The notes: generated by a model from the letters alone, not told the origin. 64,000 nucleotides of DNA from Triglochin maritima (GCA_963682175.1 OY821775.1:49634053-49698052); one strand, 5' to 3'. Shown: positions 22,317 through 35,110, counted from the first letter of the stretch. Numbers and translations: made by a program.

Positions 22317-25300
22317 TCAGGCTTGGATATGACTATTACTGAGTAGAAATATAGAGTAATAATTCTGGAGTCCCAAGCTCTTCTTAACTCCAACGACGAG
22401 ATTGTCGCATTTCACCAGAAGTTGCAATATTGGTTCTGATATATCTGGTTCCACTTGCTTCGAAGTAGCACAGGAAGCAAGATCATCATCCAAAAGAAAC
22501 CTCACCTGACGTTTTCTCTTTCGAATTCTATTTTTATTGCTATTTGGACGTTTGAGGCATGATTTCATATTCATACCACACTGTATTGTTGTCACAGATG
22601 GTAATTGGACCCTACTTGTTTCACCGTGGGATATGTTGTCGTCAAACCAATACCGCATGTCAGCATGAAGAAACGTTTTCTTCCTGCTAGCGAACCGGTA
22701 TGCAGTTTGTGCATCCACTGAGTGTGAAAAGACAACCTTGGCAACACCTGTGTAGAAGAAAATTTGGGTTTTCGATTGATCGAGCAGCCCAAACATACCA
22801 AACATTTTTTCCAATTCTGCTCTGGAAGGAATGGTGACGCCCTTTGGAAACTTCATGCACAATGATCTAGATAAACCGGTTTCTCTACCTTTGGCTGAAA
22901 CCTGGACTGTAGAACAAGGAGATGGTCTTTTGGATGATATTTCTGACTGTTGTTTTTGCAGTGCAGATTGCTTTGAAGAAATCGAATTACTGTCCTGAAA
23001 CTGTGCCTTTCCCCTTTCAGTTTCTCCAATATCATTGGCCAGAAACGCCTTTTTTCCCGAGACCAACACATGAACTGGAAAACTAGTATCAAGATCACTA
23101 CTATTTCTACTTCCAGAAACTAATCTGTCAAAGGAATTGCATGGGTCGGTATTAAGCATTTTGCAGCTATTCACTTGAATAAGTTCATCATGCTTCCTTT
23201 TACCAGGTAAACCTTCATTCTTCTCAGATAGGTTTGTCAAGTCCAGACTCAACATCCGATCATTTGCATGTGAAGTTTCAACACCGTCCACAATAATGTT
23301 TTCATCCCTAAGTACTTCATTATTCTCAGATGGGTATCTCAAGTCAGAACTCAAATTCTCATAATCTGCATACAAACTTCTATCTCTGTCAATCGCAATA
23401 TTCTTTCCGTTAACAATTGACAGGGAGGGAGGCTCATTCTTAACTTTATCATGAATGGGGATTTCAGATGATATATGAAGAACCACTGGTGCTAGCATTT
23501 CCCTCTTGGGTCCATTACTACCATCTGCCTCGATATCAGTCTCCACCATTTCAACATCAATGTTCTCTGGCCGGTTTCTCAAGTCAGTCTTCATTCTGGT
23601 GTCATTTGTATATGAAGTTATATCACCATCCACAGAAACATTATTATCATTAAGTACTCCATTATTCTCGGAAAGGTTTTTGAAGTCGGGACTCAATTTC
23701 CCATCATCTCCATGTAAATTTTTATCTACACTCACAGTCATATTCTTTTCATTGACAATGGATAGCAAGGGAGTCCGAGATGTAATCATACCATGAGTGG
23801 AGATCTCGGCTATGACATTATGAACCAATGGTGTCTCTGAATCCCTGCTAGGTGCATTAGCACTATTTGCCTCAATATCCATTTCCACTGTCTCAACATC
23901 ACTGTTCGCCAATTCAGGTGGTTCACTTTCTTTGCTCAAGATGCATCTAGGCGTAATTTTCTGAACATTCTGAAGAACTAAGGTCCTGTACTGTAAAAGG
24001 ATTCTGTATAAAAGGTCCACATTCCAAATTCCCCCGTGATATATATCCACTGCAAGGGAATACAAATGAGATAGCATTTTATGGACAAATAGAGATTCTT
24101 CTCGAGTAACAATGGACCTTCTATTTGTCCATGTTGGTTCACAGTCACATGTAATATGATTGTTAACATGCAAGACAAATGCAGACTTGGAATAAGAAAC
24201 TTGGTCACAACCCGAATTGCGTAATAGGTTTCGGAAAAAAATTGACATGTCATCAGCACATAAATTGTCCTTATGCGAATCAGAACTAGGCTTCCCAATA
24301 ACATGCTTATTGCGACCAACACCATCATCCTCGTGACTTATTGAAATGTCACCATTGGTGTGTGATGGCTGTTTGTGTTCTGAAGCCACTTGCTTGTTTC
24401 TAGTTCTGCGTTGATGACCAGAACTAGGGCAAAAGCAGCTCAATAATTCAAGGTGGGACATATTCAGGTACAAAAGTTCCCTAAATTTCAGAAGGTGTAC
24501 ATATACTAACTTGTGTCTTTTTTTCCTGAAACAACATGAATTTGCTGCAATAAAATGCAACTGCTTTAATATGTCTTGAATGCCAACTGCCCTGTGTCCT
24601 AAGAATGGAGAAACAAACTCTGTTTTGGTTGGAGATGATACTTTGTCAAGGGATTCTTTAGATGAATTTATCGGAACTGCATAAGAATCAATCACTTTGT
24701 CTTTGCCACGTACAGTAGTGGCACTGCACTGTCCTTCCTTTTCTTCCAAAACAGTTTCTAAAGGACTTTCGTCCACCAACAATTCTTCAGTAGACAGCAT
24801 GCAGGTGGATTCATGCAGCCGATTCTTGGTGAATTTTGAAGTGCAAGGGGTGTCAAGATCAAAAGTCTTGCTGAGGTGACTATGTGATGCAGGTACAGCT
24901 TCAGTGATAGGGCCATCTATCACCATGTTCAACTGGAAACTTTGACTGACATCTGTTTTGGAAATTACCTTCTTCGAAGTCAAATTTGAGAACCTTTGGC
25001 TTAGCTGGACTTTTCTGTTACAAGTATTATTATGTGAACAAAATATTGTGTCTTGGTAAGCGAGCTTCCTCCATTTCACTATGTACTCATTCATTGTCTC
25101 CAACTGCTTTGCTTCAGCAAAAGATGGCTTAGTAGCAGTAGAACATAACAGCTTCAAAATATGCTCAACATAATTACTGTTATACTCCTTGTATGTAAAG
25201 CACTTGTCAGCTGAACTTGCAAAATATTCAACAGAAGAAGCCACTGACTGAGTAGAGAAACCACTCACTTCATTGCTGATAACTTCATCTTCTTTGTCCA

Positions 25301-27288
25301 AATTCTTTTCTAAAGCTGTTGCTGTTGGTTTCTCTGGAATTTTTTGGTTGACATTGGAAAGCCCAACCAGAGACTTCTCCTCATCAGATGAAGACTCTGA
25401 AAAGAGATCTAACCAAGTATGTGAGGAATTTTCATCACATTCTGGGCAAAATATGAAGAAAAAAACTGCCACGAACATGTTGCACGTAAATATACAAGAG
25501 AATTTTTACATCTAATAAATTGTGGCAAGATATAAAATATATTTATTGCTACAATTTAACATGATAAATGATGTGCATCATTTGCATGCAGTAAATTCAC
25601 ACTATTTATCCAATTATATTTCCAAAGAATGTTACTCAGGGTATATTTCCCTATAATGAGAACTTCGAACTGGATCCACAAAAAACAAAATTGTTGCGTA
25701 CTTGCGTGGATCTAGAGCGGGAAATACAACCAACTGAAGATTATGTTGTGTAAATATAATAAAAATAGTCCAGAAAAGAACGCAACAAGAGATCATATAT
25801 GCACATGGCACCATTTAGAGCTTTCGTTGGGGTTTGCAACTCCAGTTTATGATGGTATTTAATCTGGATGAATGTATATGTAATTTCATAAATTTTATTT
25901 AGTGGTGATAGTTATGCATCTCCTTGTGATCTACAAAAATGAAAGATGTCAAAATGGACTAAATACTCCAAATTGACATAAAAACATACTCCTGTACATA
26001 AATTCTCTAATTAACAGCATCCGCAGACTGAATGAGGCACAATGGTAAGGCCTTGAATTCAATATTGCATGTACAACAGAGTCTTGTTCTAGCTTATGGA
26101 GAACAGTGCCTAACTGATTGTGTCTTTTTTAATACTAAAATTTCATTTTATTTAGATATCCAGTAATAAAGCCAACCTGAAGAATTAGTATCACAATGTT
26201 GAAGTTATAAATTAGGAGTTTAGGACAGACGATATGCAGCCTGTAAAACAAAAGGTATATACTGAAGACATAAAATTGGAGCGTTTCCATTAATTCATCC
26301 CAGCACTAGCATATCGCACAAACTCTAACAAGGTCCACATCGAGATTTGAAACTAGACACCCAAAACATGCTAAATAGAACCAAACATCTCACGATTCCT
26401 ACTAACCGAACTTCTACCCAAAAAAAAACCTGACACCCTTCACTAACCCTCGAAACACGAAAGCGCAATGAAAAAACAAAAACAGCAACATCAATCCATT
26501 TCCGCACCTTCGGAGCTTTCCGAATCCACATCACTTCCCTCTTCTTCATCCTCGTCATCAACCAAATCACCACTGAGTCCAGCCATCTCCCTAAACACCC
26601 AAACCGGAATCACCGAAACAAACCTCCTAAACGCAACAACCCACTCCACCATCTCACCCACCCCGTCCCCGCAACCCTCCCCAACCCCCATACTCCTCAC
26701 AAACCCCAACACCTCTCGACACCTGACCATCCCGACCCTCAAATCCTCCGAAAACCTCCGAAAGGCGAGAACTTGGGCGGCAACCCGAACAGCCAAACAC
26801 CTCTCCCCATCCCCTCCTCCAAACACACAAACGCCTCTCTCCCTCACAACCCTCACCACCTCTCCGACCTCAAACCCCTCTCGAATCCTCCCCACCTCCC
26901 TCTTAAACACCCCCAAACCCTTCCCCCACCCCAACCCCACAACATTCCTCCTCCCGACCTCCGCCATCGCAAGCCCCACCTCCTCCGAAACCCTACCTCT
27001 GGACACCCCGATCATGGCACCAAACCCTTCCTCGAAGGGTAGGATCCGGCTCTGGTGGATCCAGCGCGGGGGGGAGGAGGAGGAGAAGAAGGAGAGGAGC
27101 GCCTTCGATCGCCTGCAGCGGCGGATCTTGGCCGGGTGCCAGACGTAGGGGAAGGATTTCACCCAGACTAGGTCGCCGTTGCCGAGTGTAGGGTTAGGAT
27201 TAGGGTTAGGGTTTGGAAGGGACGAAACCCTAGACCGGCGACGGAGGAGAGAGAGGGGAGTGGAGTCGGAGGAGTTGGGGGAGCTCAT
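22317..27288 (-). CDS. Large PWWP-domain protein with C-terminal RRM-like module
   Basis: Two coding exons, 27288-26508 and 25441-22317, join in phase (SESSE-ECDENSSHTW) to give 1301 aa. Residues ~36-100 are a PWWP domain (GDLVWVKSFPYVWHPAKIRR, with WHP in place of the WWP core), which in this family reads methylated histone tails and DNA. A long Ser-rich disordered region follows and contains a tandem duplication of about 115 residues (units near 23905-23550 and 23550-23210). Residues ~1118-1190 (CMKFPKGVTIPSRAELEKMF, GVAKVVFSHSVDAQTAYRFA) are the RRM-like fold found at the C-terminus of plant PWWP proteins. The donor in exon 1 (CCGAAG|GTGCGG) lies just before an in-frame TGA, so the intron is essential. 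Nuclear chromatin role inferred. Confidence 0.85.
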
Positions 27289-27324
27289 TTGGCGGGAATG
27301 CGAATGGTGTGATGGTTCCTTTCC

Positions 27325-27331
27325 TTTTATA
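27325..27331 (-). promoter_or_regulatory. TATA box of the PWWP gene
   Basis: Minus-strand AAGTATAAAAGGA contains a consensus TATAAAA about 40 bases before the ATG at 27288. This would place the transcript start near 27297 and leave a very short leader, or the ATG could be served by a start further upstream. Confidence 0.45.
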
Positions 27332-27598
27332 CTTCTCCATCTTTTATTTTATTTTATTTTATCTTCGTAAGTAACCCGACCTCAGGTTGTTTTATTTTAA
27401 ATCTCAGGCACAAATTTGTATTATAGTTCCATCTTAGGTTTTAATTGGGAGTTACTATTCGTCGTCGGAAATTATTTAAATCGCCCCAAAATGACATTTT
27501 TACCCTTAACAAATCAATTAATACACATTTCGTCTTGTGTCTTTAAACGAGGTGTTTGACTCAGTTTTACTCACATTACTAGTACCAACATCACGAAA

Positions 27599-29880
27599 AT
27601 GTCTGGCGAAGCACCTGAATCCTGCGAGGTAAGAATGGTGGAATTTTTTTTTCGACTCGGGCGTCTAGCTAAGACGTCTCCGCCAAGGTAGAGTCGTCTG
27701 GCTAAGCCGCCTCCACATAGGTAGAGGCGTGTTAGTCAGACGCCTCCACCTATGTGAAGGCGTCTTAGCCGGATGCCCTTTTTTTAGCTTTTTTTTAAAT
27801 TTTCTGTTAAATTTAATTTTTTCAAGTTCCGTTGCAAGATTTCGGTGGTGATGGGATTACAGTGAGCTTTTTAACAGTAAAGAAATATTTACAACAACCG
27901 AGGAAGCTTGTAAATAGGCGAAACAAGTTGCACTAGGAACCAGATTTTTTTGGTTATATCATCGTACAAACCAAAAGCAGATAACCGGATTGATTATTAC
28001 CTGAGATGTGATCGCAGACGTGAAATGAGTTCTCATGATACGAGTATTGCACTGTGTAAGAATACAAAAAGAAAAAGTTACGGTTGTCGGTTTTTGGTAA
28101 AAGTGGAGTGACGGGATCGTGATAGATGAGTCATTGTTTCTAGTAACATCTATGGGCAGCACAACCACCCACTTGCAGTTTATTCAGAGGGTCACCGACA
28201 GGTCAGCGGACTTAGTGCTGGGGCAAAGCAAATTGTTCGTGATATGACAGAGACACAAGCAAGACCACGTAACATTTTGTTGGCGGTAAAGGAGAAATTC
28301 CAGGACGATGATCCTAATCAAAGACACATTTATAACTTCAGATAGTACATGAGGAGGACGAAATCTGAAGACAGGAATCTCGTTCAGCAGTTTCTCAGTC
28401 AGGCGGTGCAGTATTATTTGCATTGGATTGTGGCAGATGAAGGAACTAATCTCCCCACTAACGCATTTTTGGCGCATCCGACTTCAGTTCAGTTGTTGCG
28501 TACATACACAGTCGTAATCTGCATGGATTCGACGTGTAAGACGAACAAGTACAAGATGTCTTTGTTTGAGATGATTGGGGTTACTCCAACAAACATGAAT
28601 TTCCTCGTTGGATATGCGATTTTGAAGGATGAGACAAAGTCTAGTTACCAGTGGGTGTTGGAGAGGTTGCGAGAACTGTTATTGAATATTGTTAGCCCGA
28701 CTACAATAATAACGGACCGAGAGATGAGTCTGATGCGACCAGTGATAGAGGTTTGTCCTGAGTCTGCTCATTTACTATGCACCTGACATATCAACAAAGA
28801 CGTGTGCAACTACGCATACCACGTATTCGGCAAGGACAAGCAGCTTGCAGAGAGTTTTAGGCGTGGAGGTGGAGGAGAGTCATGCTTTCTGATTCACAGA
28901 CGGATTATGAAAGAGCAGTCCGTAATCTGAAAGATTCTTACAAGTCCTGGCCAGTGCTGACGGAGTATGTGTAAGACACGTGGTTGGTGCATAAGGAAAA
29001 ATTTGTGCTGAATTAGACGAATAAACTTTTTCATTTCGGTAACACTACGAACTGCAGGGTGGAAAGTGCACATTCGGCTCTGAAAGAGTGGATCACTACA
29101 TCGACTGCCGCTCTCGACACTCTTTTCGACCGCGTGAACTCGACTATTGAAATGCAGCTGACGAATATTCAGAACTTTCTTAAAGATTCGAGACGTCGAA
29201 TTGTGACAAACTACATTGGTCTTTTGTTTCAACATATAAATGGCCGAGTTTCGCATCACTGCTTGTCGTTATTGACTCAGGAGTTCAAGAGAATGCATGA
29301 CTTAAGTGATAAAATTGAATATCGTCGTGGGTGTACTTTCTTGACAACACATGAGATTCCTTGTGCTTGTACCATGTACGAGTGTTTTGCCTCAGGTGAT
29401 GGAATTTATTTAGAGCAGATTCATCCATTCTAGAAAACACTTGTCATTGGAGAAGGAGTCCAGATGTCAGAGTTTGTGGATCATTCAGCACAAGACGTCG
29501 AGCATTTTCGGAAGCTAGTTGATGAGATTTCAGAGAGCGACCCTGCAGTAATTCGTAGTGCATCTCGTATTTTATACGAACAGTTACACCACACCCCGAT
29601 CAGTCGAACTATGGAGAACCCGCAGAAAATATTAACGTACGAGGTAGACCTAGGGGAAAGTCGACATGTCGGGACCCGAGTACCTTCGAGTATGCTGAGC
29701 GAGGTCGTGGTCAGTCTGGTAGTAGTGGGAGCAGGGGTCGTCGTCGGTCTGGCAGTAGTGGGAGCAGGGGTCGTGGTCGGTCTTCCAATTCGTCTCGATC
29801 GTCCGTGAACACGGGCACAAGATCTTCTGGTACGACGATATCCAAGGGCGAGGCGGTTCCGACGGCTGCCCTCTCGTTGG
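27599..29880 (+). pseudogene. Decayed MULE transposase (MULE-2)
   Basis: Exon 1 (27599-27628, MSGEAPESCE, then GTAAG) has exactly the 30-base length of the MULE-1 exon. After an intron with GGCGTCT palindromes (27658-27780) the body restarts at TTCCGTTGCAAGATTTCGG near 27837; the G after the acceptor is missing compared with MULE-1. Recognisable DDE motifs include CMDSTCKTNKYKM, IITDREMSLMRPV, CT-stop-HINKDV and VESAHSALKEW, then IPCACTMYE and a Gly/Arg/Ser linker. Many stops and frame changes interrupt it (for example TAG in the FRDYMRRTK motif near 28344), so no product is expected. Confidence 0.88.
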
Positions 29881-29954
29881 GTCGGGCGTCTCCCGCGGAC
29901 GCCCGACCCAAATTTTTTTTATTTTAAATAATTAAAATAAACAAGACAATTTAC

Positions 29955-30008
29955 CAGATGTGAGTAGTCTGGGGTGTCCGCTGATTCTTTTCCTGGCCTC
30001 CGAGACAT
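29955..30008 (-). pseudogene. Relic exon 1 of the PMD gene in MULE-2
   Basis: On the minus strand ATG at 30008 reads MSRRPGKESADTPDYSHL over exactly 18 codons and ends at a GTAAATTG donor. This is the same length, start (MSRR-GK) and position beside the TIR as exon 1 of the MULE-1 PMD gene (2398-2451). Adjacent GGCGTCTCCCGCGGACGCCC (about 29886-29905) is a leftover of its intron 1 GC-rich array. The rest of the gene is deleted. Confidence 0.8.
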
Positions 30009-30162
30009 TATATCTGGTGAATAGAAGAGTGATATGAAGAAAAAATTGTGTTAAAAGAGTGAAATGAAGAGTTATATAAGTAGAAAGGGTAGATGGACAA
30101 AATGGTAATCTGTTGGGACGATTTAAGTAGTTTACGGCGACGAATAGCAGTTCAGTTTAATT

Positions 30163-30927
30163 ATTCAATAACGTATCGTGTAATAATACTTTTTATTTAT
30201 ACTTCTCTATTATTATTTTTTGTTTTTTTCAAAGTTTTTCAACTTTCGAGTACGTGGTTCATTTATGACACCATAACTAACATGATTGCATGAGATTTTT
30301 GTATTCCTTACAAAGATCATGCATCCTAGGTTACAAGATTGAATTCCAACAAGATACTTTATTTAATGTTAATGTGTCCCGGTAAAAATGATGTTGGACA
30401 ACTTCCAATTTAGAACTGCACCCCGCATGTCCTAAGTGTGGACGGGTGTCGAAAAATTCTAGATCATGAGTAAAAAAACACATCACAAAGAGCTTGCGTA
30501 CGTTACAAAAGTCGTCAAACAGTTGACTCACGCCAACAGATGTGTGTGAGTGTAAATTTGGTTGGAAATGATATATACCACGCACTCCAAATATGCCAAA
30601 GTATGAGCTCAATACCAATTTTAACATTTTTTATGTGTATCTAAGCAAAAAATTCATTTATCATTCGGACAATTTCACCAATTGTTTTAAACAAATTTGA
30701 ATCTCATATCACTCACGTAGTCACGTAATACTACTATTATTTACACCGTCAATATAGTTTCCTTCGGAAAAAATGATCGTCAGTCGCCGACCAAATTATA
30801 TGTTCGAATTTTATATTCGTTTCGTCAAATAATAATTAAAACCAATTCAATGGGAGAAAAAAAAAACAGTTGAAAAAAGTTTCTCCCAAACGCCAAACCG
30901 AACTTTCTCCAACTCCACACCCCATCC
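30163..30927. other. AT-rich intergenic spacer
   Basis: No gene, RNA or clear repeat recognised. The last part probably contains the promoter of the AlaX-like gene. Confidence 0.45.
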
Positions 30928-32848
30928 ATGGCGGAAGAACAGCAAAACCCTAAACCCAAACCCCAACCCACCAAGCGCGAGTACTTCGAGGCAACATCGA
31001 AGCTCCGATCTAAGGCCACCTTCCTCTCCCTCCACGAGGTCCGATTCCTCTCTCTCTCTCTCCTCTTCCGATCGCGCTCCTTTTCGCCTCTAACTGTTTC
31101 CGCAGGAGGAAGCTGGGAGAGTGGCCTTGGTACTCGACTCCACCGTCTTCCAACCCCAGGGCGGAGGGCAGCCGTGTGACACCGGGCATGTCGACGGGTT
31201 CGAGGCCGATCGGAGGTTTGTTGTGGAAGACGTTAGGGTCAAGGATGGTGGATTGGTGAGGTTTTCGTTTGGTGTTTAGAGTTTAGAGTTTTTTGTGCTG
31301 AATATGTGTTATTGGTTTGATGGAAGTTTCTTAAGTGGGATACTGAACTTTTAAAATGACTTATGCGTGATTGGTAGCATTGAGAATTTTAAAAATTCTT
31401 AAACTCAAGTTTTCAAAAAGACTTCCAGGACTTAAAAAATGTACATCCTGTGACTTCCCTAACTTCCACTCTAGAGTGAGGGGAAGTCATGGAAGTTTAG
31501 TTATAGACTTACCTCAATTTCCTCGATGCCCAATCATGCCATAGGATGTGATTAGTTCCCAGGAAAAAAAGAGGAAATGAGGAATTGGACTTCCAAAATG
31601 ACTTATAAAGCCAGGAACTAGAGTTCCATGACTTACAATTTCCCCCCGTAACTGTTTACCTTACGAAGAAGCATCTGAATTGTGTGGTGGTGCTCTTCCT
31701 GATTACATTTCCAAGGTATATTAGACATTTTCGTTATGTTTTGCAATTATTAATTACAAAGGTCCTAAGATTATGGCTTCAGAACATGTAGTGGCTATAT
31801 CTGGGTAGCCAATGGCTAAGAAACTAGTTGTGAAGTAGCAATCAAAGGAAAATACAATGGATTTTCACTTTCTTCAGAATTTGGTTATAATGCTTGGAAT
31901 ACTAATTTGTTGATAACAAATTATGTTATTGCAAATCTCAAAATTGTTTTTTGACCAGCCGAACTCTTCTACTGTTTGTGCTTTAGATACAATAAGTAGT
32001 GCAGAAATCTCTGATCCATTTTGCTATTATTGTGGCTCATTTTTCCATGAAATAAACGAGTTAGAAAATCAGCAAAATCTTAAAAAAATTGTGACACTCA
32101 TGTGTTCACTTGTAATCACCATGAGAATTGAAATGAACTTTGAAATATTCACTTGTAACACTCAACATAGATCTGCAAAGGTGCAATCACCTTGTGCATG
32201 TTTTGTGGCATGGTCTAGTTGTTGATTTTTTTTGGCAATTGTAGAATAATATAGAATTATAGATGCATGTTTCTAAAGAGAGGAGAAAGGACATCTGTAT
32301 AGAATTTGAATTCGTCTTTTGTTGGGATGAAAACCAAAGCGTGGACTTTACTTTCATCATTTCATGTGTTCAGGGAATAACACTTTGTTCTTAAGTCTAT
32401 TCCATATTTGTTGTGACTGTCCAGGATAGCACTCCACGAATTGTGAAAATAGGGAATAGTCCAGGTTGCCCTTGCGGAGGAACTCATGTTGCTGACATTG
32501 CTGAGATTAGAAGCTTGAAAGTAATTTTCTTTGTGTACTTTAGGGGGTGTTTGGTTGGCTGGGATGAAATGGAATGGAATGAGAATCTCATACCAGGCTG
32601 GAATGGATTCTCATTCTATGGTAGGTAGGTAAGGTTCTAATTCCTAGGTATGGGCTGAAATAGATTCTAATTCTGGGCCCAAAATAAACAAACCAAACAC
32701 CAGAATGGAATGAAATTCATTCCATTCCATTCCAGGTACCCCCAATCCATGTGATATGGTATAATGATGGTAGTCGTATGATTTCTTCCAGATTACACAG
32801 ATCCGGGTGAAGAAAGGATTAACTAAAGTTTTATATACCATTGGATAA
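30928..32848 (+). pseudogene. AlaX-like alanyl-tRNA editing protein gene lacking its central exons
   Basis: Recognisable exons: 30928-31038 (MAEEQQNPKPKPQPTKREYF), 31106-31255 (VLDSTVFQPQGGGQPCDTGH), about 31655-31716 (LPYEEASELCGGALPDYISK), 32425-32520 (DSTPRIVKIGNSPGCPCGGT, then HV) and 32792-32848 (ITQIRVKKGLTKVLYTIG, stop). The family removes wrongly attached Ser/Gly from tRNA-Ala. It binds zinc through an HxxxH in a HSAGHLLD-type motif and a later CxxxH; only the latter (CGGTH) is present. The 400 bases between exon 2 and the LPY exon contain no HxxxH exon, so about 110 residues are missing, and the LPY exon has no clear acceptor. Either an internal deletion or replacement by inserted sequence broke the gene; an assembly error is the alternative. 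Confidence 0.75.
32543..32745. mobile_element. MITE-like insertion in the last intron of the AlaX-like gene
   Basis: Starts GGGGTGTTTGGTTGG and contains, near its other side, the inverted AAACCAAACACC, followed by mirrored GGAATGGAATG / CATTCCATTCC runs. GGTGTTTGGTT ends are common in small hAT-type plant elements. Borders are not certain because the inner and outer inverted repeats compete and no clean target duplication was found. Confidence 0.4.
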
Positions 32849-34880
32849 TCATTTCCCCATGATGAAACTATGCCATTGTAATTATCAGGAGTTTCTAGGT
32901 GACAGAACCTTCTCCACCTGATATCCTCCTATTCATGGTAAGCAACTATTACGAGGAAGTGAGGAACCAATCATAATATTTGACATCTTCATTTGTCTGT
33001 CTGAACGCATTCCTCAACAAAACAAACACTTATTTTTTAAGTTGTTTACATACAAAGTTTTAACATTCAAAACAATCAGCACTTACTCTTATACCGATAA
33101 AAAAAGCACTTAATCTTATTTTTCCACAATGGTATCTTAGACATGTACATCTGAACCTTTTCGTATTCGTTTTACAGGTTTTACTGTAAGCTGAAGTACC
33201 AAATTACTACATGCCAACTGCGATACCCTGATACATGATTCCATTCTATAATTACTACACTTAATTATGTTGTATGTGTGACTTTTCATGTGATTAAAAT
33301 GTGCAATTACTGAGAGATTTATGCTTTCCAGTAAAAAGGAATATTAAAAAATGCATGGTTATGACTTCTGAACATTTGAAGTACATTTGTTGCATATTTT
33401 CATAAAGTTCCAGTTGAAGTTTGTTTTCTTTTCTTTCTTTTTTTTCTTCTGATTGTGACACCCTATGAAGGGGGGAAATCTTGGGTTTATGGATGTGGAA
33501 GATGAGGCTAGTATACATTACAGGAAGAGTGAACTGATGACCAAAGCAGATATACCAGGAAATATATCTGTTACTTTGCTGGTGCTTCAGCCTAAGAAAC
33601 AATTATGCTAATTTACTTTAAAAAATTTATTTCAAATGAGTTCTTTAGCGCAAGTAGCTTAAAGATATTCAGTCCAACAGTCAGATTCGGTCGAAGATGG
33701 TTCAAGCATGAGAAATATGGCGAGACTCATTTTTCTTAATTTTTGTCGTTCGCGTGATTCAAATGATTGTCAGCATTTTGTTGGTTTTTGTGGTGTAGGT
33801 CATGATCTCGATGAAAATTATCAAATATGAAATGAAATACAAATATCAACAGTACAAAGATATAATTATAATATCAATATGTAGGTCAAGACTTCAAGTT
33901 ATTGATTCTCATCACAATTACATAATATTCACCAAAAACGGTATATGTTCAAGTTTATTCTACCTCGACCTTGTCGATAATGCAACATACAATGGTTGAT
34001 GCCTTTGATGGAAAGCTACTGATAATATCTAGTATCACTTCTAAGGATCAAAAGAGTTAATAGGAAAGTTAATTATATGCTTATATATTTATCACTTTCA
34101 ACTTCAAAAAATAAATCAATTTTGCAATAACAAAAGTAACACCTTGCAAATAAGAAGAAAACGTCTCATAGTTGGACATTGATTTGAGCTCAAGATAACA
34201 AGAACAATTCCAACTCTTTCTTCCCACTAACAAGTATCTAATTTCTTTTTTGTTGATAATGAAATGATGAGCATGGTTTTGCATAAAATAATAAAAAAGG
34301 GTGATTACCTTTATTGTTGTTCGATTCTATTCTTTAATCAGAGAATCAATAATTGTGGCATATTCTTATTCCTCTTCCAAACCCAATATCGATAAAATAC
34401 ACTAATTTCATTATCTTGATGTCTTTTGGTTAGACGTGTTTAGCATCACTATTTTATAACAATAATTCTTTTTTGACTCTTAAGAGTCTTCAGTCTCTCG
34501 TCTTCTCGATTATTCAATGGCCTTCTACTGGTTTGTGATTCCTCAATCTTTCTAAAATATTCCTTAACCAATGCTTAAATTCTAAAGTTAAAAAAACAAA
34601 ATTAAGTATCACTTTTAATGATAATTGATCCATGGCTTGCTTTCTACTGAATTTGGGTACCATTTGAATTTGCATGAGATAATTCATATTTAATTTTTTT
34701 TCGAATATTCTAAATCGGAACAACACTCATAACTGAAATATTAAACACTTTTAATAGGATTTTTTTTGAAATAATATTATTTAAAATAAAATAAAATAAG
34801 CATCTCCCAAAACAATTTTCAAAGTAACCCGCTACCACCACGTGTTGACACATGATGGCGGGACGAGTCTTATTTTTTAG
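32849..34880. other. AT-rich intergenic DNA
   Basis: No credible gene on either strand. The reading frames here are short, AT-rich and without family motifs. No clear repeat borders seen. Confidence 0.45.
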
Positions 34881-34884
34881 TATA

Positions 34885-35110
34885 TAGAGAACTCGGTGTC
34901 TGTGACGTCGAGTTTTCAGCATTTTTTTTGAGAACTCGGCGTTGCCAACGCCGAGTTCTCAATAGGGAAAACAGTTGTGCAATGACCGAGTTCTATACAG
35001 GCAACACTTGACCCACGAATTTTTCCAAATTGAACTTGGCAACACAAGTGTCGAGTTCTCTTGAAGTGAACTTGACACTGATGTTGTTGAGTTCTTTTGA
35101 AGAGAAATCA
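34885..35110. repeat. Palindromic repeat family around GAACTCGGCGTT
   Basis: GAGAACTCGGCGTT (34930-34943) pairs perfectly with AACGCCGAGTTCTC (34947-34960) across a 3-base loop. Diverged copies of the same motif (GAACTCGGTGTC, GTCGAGTTCTCTTGAAG, GTTGAGTTCTTTTGAAG) recur over about 200 bases. Identity unknown; possibly the edge of an old transposon or satellite. Confidence 0.55.

Larger units (their letters stand above)
27447..30153. mobile_element. Internally deleted MULE (MULE-2), relative of MULE-1 in opposite orientation
   Basis: The ends are inverted repeats of the MULE-1 type: left GAGTTACTATTCGTCG...ATTTAAATCGCCCC, right (reverse complement) GAACTGCTATTCGTCGCC...ACTTAAATCGTCCC. The flanks share TTTAATT (left 27440-27446, right 30156-30162), an eroded target duplication. 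At 2.7 kb it is less than half the length of MULE-1. It keeps transposase exon 1, a GC-rich intron array, the transposase body and the PMD exon 1, but has lost the OTU exon and nearly all of the PMD gene. Confidence 0.85.

Noticed and set aside
26468..27148. 226-codon plus-strand frame rich in Pro, Ser and Thr
   Set aside because: It is exactly antisense to the PWWP exon; its composition is the mirror of the Gly/Val/Arg-rich coding strand and shows no domain.
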